Shown: positions 50,198-59,284, counted from the first letter of the stretch. The stretch: DNA of 64,000 bases from Streptomyces filamentosus (GCF_014654895.1 NZ_BNBE01000001.1:310001-374000); one strand, 5' to 3'. Translations and numbers: made by a program. Notes: generated by a model from the sequence alone, not told the origin.

Positions 50198-51313
50198 TCA
50201 GCCGCCGAGTTCCTGGTGGCGGGCGGTGAGCCGGGCCGCGCCCGCTTCGGTGAGGGAGCCGAAGAGGCGGAGGCGGGAGATGCCGCCGTCCGGGTAGATG
50301 TCGATCCGGACGCGGGAGCCGACCGCCGGCGCGTCGAGGACGAAGCGGTGGTTGGTGTCGGGCTGGAGGCGGGTGCGGGGCAGGACCTCGGTCCAGTCCT
50401 CGGAGCCCTCCGCGGCGACGGAGAGCGCGGCCCAGCCGGCGCTGTTGCCCTTGAGGTAGGCGGTGTCGATCTCGACGGCGCGGATCGCGGACTCGGCGAC
50501 GAGGGCGTAGCGGATCCAGTCGTTGCCCTTGTCGCGGCGGCGGCGGGTCTCCCAGCCGTCGTCCATCTTGCGGGAGCGGCCGGGCTGGATGGTGTTGGTG
50601 GCCGGCGAGTAGAAGCGGTCGGAGGCGTCCTCGACCTGGCCGCCGTTCTCCAGGGCGGCGAGGTCGAAGGTGCCGAGGACGTTCAGCCACGCCGGGTCGG
50701 GGGCGACCTCGCCGTACACGCGGAGGCGGGCGATGCCGCCGTCCGGGTGCTGGTTGACGCGGAGGTGGGTGAAGCGCTGTTCGGCGTCGACGGCGAAGCC
50801 GTTGGCCGCGTGGCCGCCGATGGCGGTGCGCGGGACGAGGGTCGTCCACTTGACGTCGTCGGCGAGGAGGTCCTCGGGCGAGGGCGAGCCGGGGACGGAG
50901 GTGGCCTCGACGGAGACGGCCTGCGGGTAGTTGCCGCGGAAGTGGGCGGTGTCGACGACGATGCCGCGGATGACTCCGGGGGCGCCGAGCCGGACGAGGG
51001 CCCAGTCGTGGTCCTCGGCGGTGGGGTGCGGTTCGGCGGCGGAGGCGCCGCGCCGGCGGCGGGTCTCCCAGCCGTCCATGATCTTGCCCTTGTGGCCGAA
51101 GTGCTCGGGGTCGAACTCGGCGGCCTCGGGCTTGAGGAGGTTCTCGCGCTCGGCGAAGAACTCGTCGTTGGCGGCGATGACGCCGGCGCCGAGGCGGCGG
51201 TCGGCGAGGTCCGCGTACTGGGTGAAGGGGAACTCGGCCGTGCGGTAGTCGGCGTACGGGTCGCCGCCGCCGTAGGGGCTGGCGTCGCCGGTGAAGGAAG
51301 GTATGCCGGTCAC
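50198..51313 (-). CDS. alc: Allantoicase
   Basis: 371 aa with the duplicated allantoicase domain: both halves contain the repeat KIMDGWETRRRR / KMDDGWETRRRR, followed by IDTAYLKGN or VDTAHFRGN and YPDGGISRLR or HPDGGIARLR. It hydrolyses allantoate to ureidoglycolate and urea in the cytosol. GTG 51313 lies 3 bp after the allantoinase stop, so both are expressed together. Product feeds glyoxylate production and malate synthase (59445-61067). Confidence 0.95.
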   Translation of the reverse strand: MTGIPSFTGDASPYGGGDPYADYRTAEFPFTQYADLADRRLGAGVIAANDEFFAERENLLKPEAAEFDPEHFGHKGKIMDGWETRRRRGASAAEPHPTAEDHDWALVRLGAPGVIRGIVVDTAHFRGNYPQAVSVEATSVPGSPSPEDLLADDVKWTTLVPRTAIGGHAANGFAVDAEQRFTHLRVNQHPDGGIARLRVYGEVAPDPAWLNVLGTFDLAALENGGQVEDASDRFYSPATNTIQPGRSRKMDDGWETRRRRDKGNDWIRYALVAESAIRAVEIDTAYLKGNSAGWAALSVAAEGSEDWTEVLPRTRLQPDTNHRFVLDAPAVGSRVRIDIYPDGGISRLRLFGSLTEAGAARLTARHQELGG

Positions 51314-51316
51314 GGT

Positions 51317-52654
51317 TCAGTTGTTCCTTTCGAGGAGGCGGCCGGAGGGCTCGGCGAGGGTGCCGCCGTCGTTGATCCTGCGGCCGTGGAGCCAGGTGGA
51401 CTTGACGACGCCGTGGAGGGTCTTGCCCGCGTAGGCGGTGATGCGGTTGCGGTGCTGGAGCTCGGCCGGGTCGACGGTGAAGGTGGCGTCGGGGTCGATG
51501 ACGGCGAAGTCGGCGTCGCGTCCGGCCTCGATGGCGCCCTTGCGGTCGAGTCCGGCGAGGCGGGCGGGGCCCTCGGACATCCAGCGGACCACGTCGGTGA
51601 GGTCGAAGCCGCGGCGGCGGGCTTCGGTCCAGATGGCGGGGAGGCCGAGCTGGAGGGAGGAGATGCCGCCCCAGGCGGAGGAGAAGTCCGGGGTCTTCAG
51701 GTCGGCGGTGGACGGGGAGTGGTCGGAGACGATGCAGTCGATGACGCCGTCGGCGAGTCCCTGCCACAGGGCGTCCTGGTTGACGGCCTCGCGGATGGGC
51801 GGGCAGCACTTGAACTCGGTGGCCCCGTCCGGGATCTCCTCCGCGGTCAGCGTCAGGAAGTGCGGACACGACTCCACGGTGACCTTGAGGCCCTCGGCCT
51901 TGGCGGCGGCGATGAGCGGCAGCGCCTCCGAGGACGAGAGGTGCAGCACGTGCACGCGGGCGTCGAGCCGGCGGGCCTGGTCGATCAGGTTCTGGATCGC
52001 GGTGTTCTCCGCGTCCCTCGGGCGGGAGGCCAGGAAGTCCGCGTACTGCTCCGAGGACTTCTGCGGCGCGGCGGCGAGGTGGTGGGGGTCCTCGGCGTGG
52101 ACGATCATCAGTCCGCCGAACCCGGCGATCTCCGCCAGCGACTGCGCCAGCTGTTCCTGGTCGAGCTCGGGGAACTCCTCGACGCCGGAGGGCGACAGGA
52201 AGCACTTGAAGCCGTAGACGCCGGCGTCGTGCAGGGCGCGCAGGTCCTTGACGTTGTCCGGCAGGGCGCCGCCCCAGAAGCCCACGTCCACGTGGGCCTT
52301 CGCCCGCGCCACCTCCTGCTTGACCCGCAGGTTGTCCACCGTGGTGGTCGGCGGCAGGGAGTTCAGCGGCATGTCCACGATCGTCGTGATGCCGCCGGCG
52401 GCCGCGGCGCGGGTCGCGGTCCAGAAGCCCTCCCACTCGGTGCGGCCCGGGTCGTTGACGTGCACGTGGGAGTCGACCAGACCGGGGAGGACCACGTCGT
52501 CGCCGACGTCCTCCAGGACGGCTCCGGCGGGCACCTCGGCGTCGTGCGGCAGCAGCGCCGCGATCGTCCCGCCCGAGACGGCGATGGCCGCCGGCCGCGT
52601 GCCCTCCGGGGTGATGACCCGTGTCGAGCGCAGTACCAGGTTGACGTCCACCAT
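51317..52654 (-). CDS. allB: Allantoinase
   Basis: 445-aa amidohydrolase. Metal ligands in [10 protein letters not shown], the Lys that becomes carboxylated in GFKCFLS, His in HAEDPHH and [11 protein letters not shown], and Asp in SDHSPS. It opens the hydantoin ring of allantoin to give allantoate, the first step of ureide use as a nitrogen source. The ATG has GGAAGGGG just upstream. An inverted repeat TTCAAC-N5-GTTGAA lies about 33 bp before the start, which fits repression by the IclR-type protein encoded divergently. Confidence 0.95.
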   Translation of the reverse strand: MVDVNLVLRSTRVITPEGTRPAAIAVSGGTIAALLPHDAEVPAGAVLEDVGDDVVLPGLVDSHVHVNDPGRTEWEGFWTATRAAAAGGITTIVDMPLNSLPPTTTVDNLRVKQEVARAKAHVDVGFWGGALPDNVKDLRALHDAGVYGFKCFLSPSGVEEFPELDQEQLAQSLAEIAGFGGLMIVHAEDPHHLAAAPQKSSEQYADFLASRPRDAENTAIQNLIDQARRLDARVHVLHLSSSEALPLIAAAKAEGLKVTVESCPHFLTLTAEEIPDGATEFKCCPPIREAVNQDALWQGLADGVIDCIVSDHSPSTADLKTPDFSSAWGGISSLQLGLPAIWTEARRRGFDLTDVVRWMSEGPARLAGLDRKGAIEAGRDADFAVIDPDATFTVDPAELQHRNRITAYAGKTLHGVVKSTWLHGRRINDGGTLAEPSGRLLERNN

Positions 52655-52686
52655 GCCCCTTCCGTTCCGCTTCCCCGAAGCAGAAA

Positions 52687-52703
52687 TTCAACGAACTGTT
52701 GAA
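52687..52703. promoter_or_regulatory. Inverted repeat TTCAAC-N5-GTTGAA near the allantoinase start
   Basis: Perfect 6-5-6 dyad, 33 bp from the allantoinase ATG, a good position for a repressor. A close copy (ATCAAC-N5-ATTGAA, 10 of 12 arm bases) stands at 59267-59283 before malate synthase. Confidence 0.6.
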
Positions 52704-52779
52704 GGAGTCTGCGGCCGGGACGAGACGGCGTCAAGAGCCCCCATCGCCCCGGGACCTCCACGGTAAGCCGCTTAGATGT

Positions 52780-52794
52780 TTCCACAAAGTGGAA
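52780..52794. promoter_or_regulatory. Probable AllR operator TTCCACAAAGTGGAA
   Basis: Perfect 6-3-6 dyad, in the low-GC core of the divergent region. IclR-family proteins bind short palindromes of this sort. A 12-of-15 match, TTCCACCATGAGGAA, occurs at 59285-59299 upstream of malate synthase. Confidence 0.7.
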
Positions 52795-52979
52795 TGCAAA
52801 TTTCGTACAGTAGAAGGTAGCTCCGCACATGCGGGGCCGACCCGGCCCCCGCCGGGCAGCCGCCGACACCGGACAAACACCCCGCTGACCGGCCCGGACG
52901 CCGGGCCCCGCACACAGTGCACGGCCCGGCGGACCGGTAGGCTGCTGCCTTGCCCGCCTGCCCCGAAAGGACCGTTGCC

Positions 52980-53786
52980 GTGCCGACGTCCAGCGCCAGC
53001 ACCACCGACGCCGCCAAGCCCGCCGCGAGCGGAGGCGTCCAGTCCCTCGAGCGCGCCTTCGACCTCCTGGAACGGATGGCCGACGCCGGCGGCGAGGTCG
53101 GGCTCAGCGAGCTCTCCGCCAGCAGCGGGCTGCCGCTGCCCACCATCCACCGCCTGATGCGCACCCTCGTCGCCTGCGGCTACGTCCGCCAGCAGCCGAA
53201 CCGGCGGTACGCGCTCGGCCCCCGGCTCATCCGCCTCGGCGAATCCGCCTCCCGCCTCCTCGGCACCTGGGCCCGCCCCTACCTGGCGCGGCTCGTCGAG
53301 GAGACCGGCGAGACCGCGAACATGGCGCTGCTCGACGGCGACGAGATCGTCTACGTCGCCCAGGTGCCGTCCAAGCACTCCATGCGCATGTTCACCGAGG
53401 TCGGCCGCCGGGTACTGCCGCACTCCACCGGCGTCGGCAAGGCGCTCCTCGCGCACACGCCCGACGACGAGGTGCGCGCCCTGCTCGCCCGCACCGGCAT
53501 GCCGGCCGCGACCGAGAAGACCATCACCACCGCCGACGGGTTCCTCGCGGCGCTCGCGGACGTGCGGGAGACGGGGTACGCCGTCGACGACAACGAGCAG
53601 GAGATAGGAGTCCGCTGCCTCGCGGTCTCCGTCCCCGACTCGCCGACCGCCGCGGCCATCTCCATCTCCGGCCCGGCCGGCCGCGTCACCGAAGCCGCCA
53701 CGGAGAAGATCGTCCCCATCCTCCAGCAGGTGGCCCGGGAACTCTCCACCGCCCTCACCACCACCACCCTCAACGGCCAGCCGTAA
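52980..53786 (+). CDS. allR: IclR-family transcriptional repressor of allantoin genes
   Basis: 268 aa from GTG 52980, with AAAGG 9 nt upstream; a TTG ten codons earlier is less likely. The N-terminal winged helix (QSLERAFDLLERMAD...LPLPTIHRLMRTLVACGYV) is followed by the IclR effector domain (GETANMALLDGDEIVYVAQV, STGVGKALLA, DNEQEIGVRCLAVSV). Divergent from allantoinase-allantoicase. AllR of Streptomyces coelicolor has this gene order and represses these genes and malate synthase; effectors in that family are ureides. Assignment by family and context. Confidence 0.92.
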   Translation: MPTSSASTTDAAKPAASGGVQSLERAFDLLERMADAGGEVGLSELSASSGLPLPTIHRLMRTLVACGYVRQQPNRRYALGPRLIRLGESASRLLGTWARPYLARLVEETGETANMALLDGDEIVYVAQVPSKHSMRMFTEVGRRVLPHSTGVGKALLAHTPDDEVRALLARTGMPAATEKTITTADGFLAALADVRETGYAVDDNEQEIGVRCLAVSVPDSPTAAAISISGPAGRVTEAATEKIVPILQQVARELSTALTTTTLNGQP

Positions 53787-53849
53787 CGCCCCACGGCCCC
53801 GCCCCGCCACGGCGGACCGTTCCAGGCGCCCCCCGGGCCCGGGACCCGC

Positions 53850-54083
53850 GCGGGTGCGGTGCCGCCGCCGTTCCGTTGCGGGCGGACGCTCCGCCGGGGC
53901 GGTGCCCACCCCTGGGCCCGGGCCCGCGCGGGTGCGGTGCCGCCGCCGTTCCGTTGCGGGCGGGCGCTCCGCCGGGGCGGTGCCCACCCCTGGGCCCGGG
54001 CCCGCGCGGATGCGGGACGGGCCGCCGGCGTTCCGTTGTGGGCAATCGTTCCGCTGGGGCGGAACGGGTGGGCACAACGGAAC
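53850..54083 (+). repeat. 78-bp tandem repeat, about three copies
   Basis: The landmark GCGGGTGCGG starts at 53850 and 53928 and, as GCGGATGCGG, at 54006: exact 78-bp period. Copies one and two differ at very few bases. The third diverges after about 40 bp into a dyad with arms GTTCCGTTGTG (54030-54040) and CACAACGGAAC (54073-54083) and an inner pair CGTTCCG/CGGAACG. Confidence 0.8.
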
Positions 54084-54106
54084 GGCACCCCTCGCGGGTG
54101 CCTCCT

Positions 54107-54169
54107 CTTCCGGGCCTGGACCCGCACCCCAAGTGCGCCGCGCACCGGGTGCGGGTCCAGGCCCGGAAG
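54107..54169. terminator. 23-bp perfect hairpin between allR and the ABC genes
   Basis: Arms 54107-54129 and 54147-54169 are perfectly complementary over 23 bp; the 17-nt loop contains GTGCG-ccg-CGCAC, which can form its own small stem. A strong bidirectional terminator is the simplest reading, although a shorter stem would suffice. Confidence 0.7.
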
Positions 54170-54336
54170 CCTCGGCCCGGCAGAGGGCGCCGTCCCTGTG
54201 CCCACCCGTCCCGCCCTGCGGGACACCTGCCCACAGGGACGACGGCGACAGCCCCGCAAGGGAACGCGGGCGCGGCCCGCAGGGGGACACGGGCGCAGCC
54301 CGTGCGGGGGCGCCTGGCGAGGGCGCGGGCGTCGGG

Positions 54337-55017
54337 TCAGGCCGGGGCCGGGAGGGTCAGGTGGCCGTCCTGGACGGTGGTGACCTCGTCCGCCGCCGTC
54401 AGGTGCGCACGGTCGTGCGTGACGAGGACCGTCGCGGTGCGCCGCTCGCGGGTGAGCCCCGCGAGGAGGGCGACGACGGCCGCGCCCCGCTCGTGGTCGA
54501 GGGCGCTCGTGGGCTCGTCGACGAGCAGCACCGCGGGTTCGTTCATGAGCGCCCGCGCGATGTTGACGCGCTGCCGCTGGCCGCCGGAGAGCTGGTGCGG
54601 CCGGCGCGCGGCCCGGTCCGCGAGGCCGACCGCGTCGAGGAGTTCCATGGCCCGGTCCCGTACCCGCTTCGGCGCGCGCCCCGACAGGTCCGCCATGACC
54701 TGGAGCTGTTCGACCGCGGTCAGCGAGGGCAGCAGGTTGGGCTGCTGGAAGACGATCCCGATGGACTCCCGTCGCAGCGCCGCGCGGCCCCCCGCGTCGA
54801 GTCCCGCCGTGTCGGTGCCGGCGACGACGACCCGGCCCCGGTCGGGGGTGACGAGGGTGGCGGCGACGGCGAGCAGGCTGGACTTGCCTGAGCCGGAGGG
54901 TCCGACGACGGCGGTGAGCCGGCCGGCGGGGACGGTGAGGGAGACCTCGTCGAGGGCGGTGAGCCGCCCGTCGCCGTCGGGGTAGGTGAGGGTCACGGCT
55001 TCGAGGACGAGGCTCAT
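54337..55017 (-). CDS. ABC transporter ATP-binding protein (MacB/LolD type)
   Basis: 226 aa. Walker A GPSGSGKSS, Q-loop FQQPNLLPSL, signature LSGGQRQRV, Walker B VLLVDEPTSAL and switch His in VTHDR. The LolD/MacB group works with FtsX-like permeases, as here, where the ATG overlaps the permease stop (ATGA). It likely drives export or extraction of a hydrophobic compound or peptide. Confidence 0.93.
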   Translation of the reverse strand: MSLVLEAVTLTYPDGDGRLTALDEVSLTVPAGRLTAVVGPSGSGKSSLLAVAATLVTPDRGRVVVAGTDTAGLDAGGRAALRRESIGIVFQQPNLLPSLTAVEQLQVMADLSGRAPKRVRDRAMELLDAVGLADRAARRPHQLSGGQRQRVNIARALMNEPAVLLVDEPTSALDHERGAAVVALLAGLTRERRTATVLVTHDRAHLTAADEVTTVQDGHLTLPAPA

Positions 55018-56096
55018 CGGGCGCTCCCGAGCGCGGTGAGGGGGTCGACGGCGGTGATGCGCCGGATGGACAGGGCGGAGCCGATGACGCCGAGCACGAT
55101 GATCACGGCCGCGGGGGTGAGGACGGTCAGGGGTTCCAGGACGAAGGGCACGTCGCCGCCGCTGACGAGCGCGCCGATGCCGACGGCGAGGCCGGTGCCG
55201 AGCACCGTGCCGGCGGTCAGCATGAGGACGGCCTGTCCGAGGGCGTCGCGCAGCAGGTAGGGCGTGGACGCGCCGAGCGCCTTGAGGACGGCGACGTCGC
55301 CGCTGCGCTGGATGGTCCAGACGGTGAAGAAGGCTCCTATGACGAGCGCGGAGATGACGAAGAGGAAGCCGCGCATGAGCTGGAGGGAGCCGTTCTCGGC
55401 CTGGTAGGACCCTATGGCGGTGAGGGCGCCGTCGACGGTCCGCGCCTCGGTGCCGGCGGCGGCGTCGCCCGCCGCCCAGTCGACGCCGTCGCCGCGCAGC
55501 GCGAGGACGGTCGCCTGCTCCCCGGTCTCTCCGGCAGCGACGGCGTGTCCGAGCCGCTGCCAGTCGGCGAGCGAGGTCCACACGACGGGCGTGTGGCTGT
55601 ACGAGGCGTCCCCGGCGACCGCGGTGACGGTGAGGTCCAGGGGGCCGAGCCGGACGGTGTCCCCGGCGCGCGTGCCGAGTTCCTCCGCCGCCGACGCGGA
55701 CAGGACGGCCCGGCCGGGGGCGACGGCCGCCGGGGCGAGTCCGTCGCCGGGTTCGGTGCCGAAGGCGGAGACGGCGGCGGTCCGGTCGCCGGCGGCCGCG
55801 TTGAGGGTGCGGATGCCGAGCGGCGCCGCCCCGGTGACGCCGGGCCGCTCTGCCCAGGCGTCCCGCTGCTTCCCGGTCACCGTGGAGTTGGTGAACGAGA
55901 CGGACTGGCCGGCCGGCGGGGCGGCGAAGGCGATCCGGTCGGCGGGCAGGCCGGTGATCGCCGAGATGTTCTCCCGCGCGAGTCCGGCCGTCAGCCCGGA
56001 AAGGAGCCCCACGAGCAGGGTGATCAGCACGATCACCGTGCCCATGAGGGCGAACCGCCCCTTGGCGAATCTCAGGTCTCTCCATGCCACGAACAT
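55014..56096 (-). CDS. FtsX/MacB-like ABC transporter permease
   Basis: 360 aa from ATG 56096, the start usual for the family (MFVAWRDLRFAKGRF). A GTG at 56141 with AAGGAG 6 nt upstream is a serious alternative and would add 15 residues. One transmembrane helix near 20-40, a large extracytoplasmic domain of about 200 residues, then three helices near the C-terminus with the FtsX motif AVLKALGAS. This single-unit topology is that of MacB/LolC-like mechanotransmission transporters. Only one permease is encoded, so a homodimer is likely. It is divergent from a two-component system that may regulate it. Confidence 0.9.
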   Translation of the reverse strand: MFVAWRDLRFAKGRFALMGTVIVLITLLVGLLSGLTAGLARENISAITGLPADRIAFAAPPAGQSVSFTNSTVTGKQRDAWAERPGVTGAAPLGIRTLNAAAGDRTAAVSAFGTEPGDGLAPAAVAPGRAVLSASAAEELGTRAGDTVRLGPLDLTVTAVAGDASYSHTPVVWTSLADWQRLGHAVAAGETGEQATVLALRGDGVDWAAGDAAAGTEARTVDGALTAIGSYQAENGSLQLMRGFLFVISALVIGAFFTVWTIQRSGDVAVLKALGASTPYLLRDALGQAVLMLTAGTVLGTGLAVGIGALVSGGDVPFVLEPLTVLTPAAVIIVLGVIGSALSIRRITAVDPLTALGSAR

Positions 56097-56208
56097 GGGG
56101 CCAAGCCTGCTGTCGGGGACCCCTCCGGGGCATCGCGCCACGGATGGCTCCTTATTCAAACTTTCGGTTGAGCCGTCCCCTTCGCGCCCTGTCTACGCTG
56201 GTGGGGTC

Positions 56209-57372
56209 ATGGATGCCCGCACGCTCACCCCCGCCCTCCGCGCCCTGCGCCTGTGTCTGCACCTCCTCATGGCGGGGCTGCTGGTGCTGGCCGCGGTCCG
56301 TGCCCACTCCCCCGCCGGGACGGTCGCCGCGGCGGTGACGGGCGCGGTCTACGCGGCGGGCGCCTGGCTGCCCTCCGTACGGACGTCGCAGCGGGCCGCG
56401 GCCTGCTGGCTGGGGGTGCTGGCGCTGTCCTGGCTGGGGCTGCTGTGGGTGACCCCGGAGGGCCTGTGGCTGGCCTTCCCGCTGTACTTCCTCCAGCTGC
56501 ACCTGCTGCCGGTCCGCTGGTCGCTGCCGGCGGTCGCGCTGACGGCGGGCGCCGCGATCGGCTCGTACGTGGGCCACGGCGCCGCCCTGAACCCGGGTGT
56601 CTTCATCGGGCCGCTGCTCGGGGCGGCGGTGGCGGTGGCGACGGTCCTCGGCTATCAGGCGCTGTACCGGGAGAGCGAGCGGCGGCGGCGGCTGATCGAG
56701 GAGCTGATCGCCACCCGGGCCGAGCTGGCGGCGGCGGAGCGGCACGCGGGGACGCTGGCGGAGCGGGAGCGGCTGGCCCGGGAGATCCACGACACGCTCG
56801 CGCAGGGTCTTTCGTCGATCCAGCTGCTGCTGCGGGCGGCCGAGCGGGCGCTGCCCGCGGGTTCGCCGGCGGCGGGGCACATCGACCGGGCGCGGCAGGC
56901 GGCGCAGGACAATCTGGCGGAGGCCCGCCGGTTCGTGCGGGCGCTGACGCCGCCGGACCTGGAGCACGGTTCGCTGGCGGCGGCCCTGGAGCGGCTGTGC
57001 GAGCCGGGGGCGGGGCCGAGGGCCCGGTTCTCGGTGAGCGGGACGCCGGTGGAGCTGCCGACGCCGTACGAGGTGGCGCTGCTGCGGATCGCGCAGTCGG
57101 CGCTGGGGAACACGGTGCGGCACGCGGGGGCGGAGCGGGTGGAGATCACCCTGTCGTTCATGGAGGACGCGGTGGCGCTGGACGTGGTGGACGACGGGAA
57201 GGGCTTCGACCCGGAGGGGGTGCGGCCGTCCGCCGACGGCGGCGGGTTCGGACTGCCGGCGATGCGCTCGCGGGCCCGGTCGCTGGGCGGCACGTTCACG
57301 GTCGAGTCGGCGCCGGGGCAGGGCACGGCCGTCGCGGTGACCCTGCCGCTGCCCGCCGGGGGTGCCGCGTGA
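56209..57372 (+). CDS. Sensor histidine kinase (HisKA_3 type)
   Basis: 387 aa. Four to five membrane helices in the first 150 residues, then a coiled linker. Phosphoacceptor His in AREIHDTLAQGL; N-box LLRIAQSALGNTVRHA, where the usual EALTN appears as SALGN; G-box DDGKGFDPEG and GFGLPAMRSRA. Divergent from the FtsX-like transporter across about 110 bp, an arrangement common for kinases that sense cell-envelope stress or antimicrobial compounds. The ligand is unknown. Confidence 0.92.
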   Translation: MDARTLTPALRALRLCLHLLMAGLLVLAAVRAHSPAGTVAAAVTGAVYAAGAWLPSVRTSQRAAACWLGVLALSWLGLLWVTPEGLWLAFPLYFLQLHLLPVRWSLPAVALTAGAAIGSYVGHGAALNPGVFIGPLLGAAVAVATVLGYQALYRESERRRRLIEELIATRAELAAAERHAGTLAERERLAREIHDTLAQGLSSIQLLLRAAERALPAGSPAAGHIDRARQAAQDNLAEARRFVRALTPPDLEHGSLAAALERLCEPGAGPRARFSVSGTPVELPTPYEVALLRIAQSALGNTVRHAGAERVEITLSFMEDAVALDVVDDGKGFDPEGVRPSADGGGFGLPAMRSRARSLGGTFTVESAPGQGTAVAVTLPLPAGGAA

Positions 57373-58007
57373 CGGGCCCCGCGCCGGTCCGGCTGCTGCT
57401 GGCCGACGACCATCCGGTGGTGCGGGCCGGGCTGCGCGCGGTCCTGGACACCGAGCCGGGCTTCACGGTGGTCGCGGAGGCGGCGACGGCGGAGCGCGCG
57501 GTGGAGCTGGCGGCGGCCGGGGGCGTCGACGTGGTCCTGATGGACCTCCAGTTCGGCGCGGGGATGCACGGTTCGGAGGCGACGGCTGCGATCACGGCCG
57601 TGCCGGGCGGGCCGAAGGTGCTGGTGCTGACCACGTACGACACGGACGCGGACATCCTGGCGGCGGTGGAGGCGGGCGCCTCGGGCTATCTGCTGAAGGA
57701 CGCGCCGCCGGAGGAGCTGGCGGCGGCGGTGCGGACGGCGGCGGCCGGCCAGTCGGCGCTGGCGCCCGCGGTGGCGCACCGGCTGATGGACCGGATGCGG
57801 ACCCCGGCGGAGGCGCTGACGAAGCGGGAGCTGGAGGTGCTCCAGCTGGTCGGCGAGGGCCTGTCGAACCAGCAGATCAGCAAGGTGCTCTTCCTCAGCC
57901 AGGCGACGGTCAAGTCGCATCTGGTGCACGTCTTCGCCAAGCTGGGCGTGGACTCGCGGACGGCGGCGGTGGCGGCGGCCCGGGAGCGGCGGCTGATCCG
58001 GCGGTAG
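57369..58007 (+). CDS. NarL/LuxR-type response regulator
   Basis: 212 aa from GTG 57369, overlapping the kinase stop (GTGA). Receiver motifs ADDHP, VVLMDLQFG (phosphoacceptor Asp about residue 58), LTTY and LLKD; LuxR helix-turn-helix LTKRELEVLQLVGEGLSNQQIS...TVKSHLVHVFAKL. Probable target: the divergent ABC pair. Confidence 0.93.
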   Translation: MTGPAPVRLLLADDHPVVRAGLRAVLDTEPGFTVVAEAATAERAVELAAAGGVDVVLMDLQFGAGMHGSEATAAITAVPGGPKVLVLTTYDTDADILAAVEAGASGYLLKDAPPEELAAAVRTAAAGQSALAPAVAHRLMDRMRTPAEALTKRELEVLQLVGEGLSNQQISKVLFLSQATVKSHLVHVFAKLGVDSRTAAVAAARERRLIRR

Positions 58008-58069
58008 CCCGTACGCGGGGCGGTGCCGGTCCGAGCGGGGCGGTGCCGGGCGGTGCCGGCCGGGGCGGG

Positions 58070-58366
58070 TCAGCGCTGGACGGGCGGGCCGGGCGGACCG
58101 AAGAGCTCGACCGCGTGGCGCACCCCCGCCAGGGCTTCGGACAGGGCGCTGACGGAGCCGAGGGAGCCGGCCACGAGGAGCAGGCTGCGGCGCAGCCGCC
58201 ACACCTCGGGGGCGCCGCTCACCGCCATCGCGTCGAGCGCGGCGAGTTCGTCCTCGGCGATCTCGCGGTCGGCGAGGTCCACCCGGTGTGCGGCGAGTTC
58301 GCGCCGGAGGCGGGAGACGGCGGACCGCAGTCCGGTCACCCTCGGGTCCACTGCCTGGCCGGTCAC
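58070..58366 (-). CDS. Small conserved protein, probably DUF5955-like
   Basis: 98 aa from GTG 58366 (AGAGG 3 nt upstream); a GTG at 58393 would add nine residues, so the start is uncertain. Two amphipathic helical stretches (LRSAVSRLRRELAAH... and ELAALDAM...) and a C-terminal helix with SLLLVAGSLGSVSALSEAL. It resembles the small DUF5955 proteins of Streptomyces as I recall them. No function known. Convergent with the response regulator. Confidence 0.65.
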   Translation of the reverse strand: MTGQAVDPRVTGLRSAVSRLRRELAAHRVDLADREIAEDELAALDAMAVSGAPEVWRLRRSLLLVAGSLGSVSALSEALAGVRHAVELFGPPGPPVQR

Positions 58367-58550
58367 TCGCCTCTGCCCCACGCTCCGCACCACGGCCCCC
58401 CGCTCCGAGACGTACGTTCCCCATGGCTCCGGACGGTGGTCGGGCGTCCTGAGTGGGGGTCAGTTAACCTCCCGGCCGCCCGGTGGGGAAGAGGCCGCGG
58501 CCCGCATTCATGCGACCGTGTCATTCCGTGGCATGCGGTATGCAGTCCCC

Positions 58551-59189
58551 ATGACGAAGACAGCCGCTCCCCTCCCTTCCTCCCCTTCCTCACCGCCCCT
58601 GGTCGCGGGGCTGCTGCTCGCCGCGGGCGGCGGGCGCCGGCTGGGCGGGCGCCCCAAGGCGCTGCTGCCGTACCGGGGGCGTCCGCTGGTCGAGCACGCG
58701 GTGCGGGTGCTGCGCGAGGGCGGCTGCGCGGTGGTGCACGTGGTGCTGGGCGCGGCGGCGGAGCGCGTGCGGGAGCGGGCGGAGCTGGCGGGGTGCGTGG
58801 TGGTGGAGAACCCGGGGTGGGACGGCGGGATGGGCTCGTCCCTGCGGGTGGGGCTGGCGTCGCTGGCAGCGGATCCGCGCGGGGTGGACGCGGCGCTGGT
58901 GTCGCTGGTGGACCAGCCGGGGATCGGGGCCGCGGCGGTGGCCCGGGTGCGGGGGGCGTACGGGGCGCGGGACGCGCTGGCGGCGGCCTCGTACGGCGGG
59001 CGGCGGGGGCATCCGGTGCTGTTCGGGGCGGACCGGTGGGCGGGGATCGCGGCGGGCGCGGAGGGCGACCGGGGGGCGCGGGACTACCTGGCGGCGCACC
59101 GGGACGCGGTGGCGCTGGTGGAGTGCGGGGACGTGGCGGAGCCGTTCGACATCGACACGGAGGCCGATCTGTACCGCCTGGAGGGGTGA
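58551..59189 (+). CDS. MobA-like NTP transferase (molybdenum cofactor nucleotidyltransferase family)
   Basis: 212 aa. Nucleotide-binding LLLAAGGGRRLGGRPKALLP at the N-terminus, NPGWDGGMGSSLRVGL in the middle and LVDQPGI, the metal-binding Asp region; later RRGHPVLFG and DIDTEADL. This is the MocA/MobA group that attaches CMP or GMP to molybdopterin. Xanthine dehydrogenase, which makes the urate precursor of allantoin, needs such a cofactor, so its place between the allantoin and malate synthase genes makes sense. The ATG at 58551 lacks a clear ribosome-binding site. Confidence 0.88.
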   Translation: MTKTAAPLPSSPSSPPLVAGLLLAAGGGRRLGGRPKALLPYRGRPLVEHAVRVLREGGCAVVHVVLGAAAERVRERAELAGCVVVENPGWDGGMGSSLRVGLASLAADPRGVDAALVSLVDQPGIGAAAVARVRGAYGARDALAAASYGGRRGHPVLFGADRWAGIAAGAEGDRGARDYLAAHRDAVALVECGDVAEPFDIDTEADLYRLEG

Positions 59190-59266
59190 GCGGAGCCGGG
59201 GACGGGCACCTGGAGTGAAGGGGCTGGCACCCGGAGCCATGTTCTGTCGACCCGAAGAATCTCGAC

Positions 59267-59283
59267 ATCAACAAACGATTGAA
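59267..59283. promoter_or_regulatory. Inverted repeat ATCAAC-N5-ATTGAA upstream of malate synthase
   Basis: Matches the allantoinase-promoter dyad TTCAAC-N5-GTTGAA at 10 of 12 arm positions with the same 5-bp spacer. It lies one base before the second repeat type at 59285-59299. Confidence 0.5.
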
Positions 59284-59284
59284 C

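Larger units (their letters stand above)
52655..52979. other. Divergent promoter region, allantoinase / IclR regulator
   Basis: 325 bp without a gene, with a stretch of low GC around 52770-52825. It holds the two inverted repeats at 52687-52703 and 52780-52794 and a looser dyad, TTCGTACAGTAGAA, near 52803-52816. Confidence 0.7.
53787..54336. other. 550-bp gene-free, repeat-rich intergenic region
   Basis: Lies between the ends of two convergent genes (allR and the ABC ATPase gene). It contains a 78-bp tandem repeat, a nested dyad, a 23-bp perfect hairpin and a further dyad (GTCCCTGTG near 54193 with CACAGGGAC near 54233). No coding potential that I would defend. Confidence 0.7.

Noticed and set aside
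53850..54083. The 78-bp tandem repeat as a CRISPR array
   Set aside because: The whole 78-bp unit repeats, with no alternation of short constant repeats and unique spacers, and no cas gene is near.
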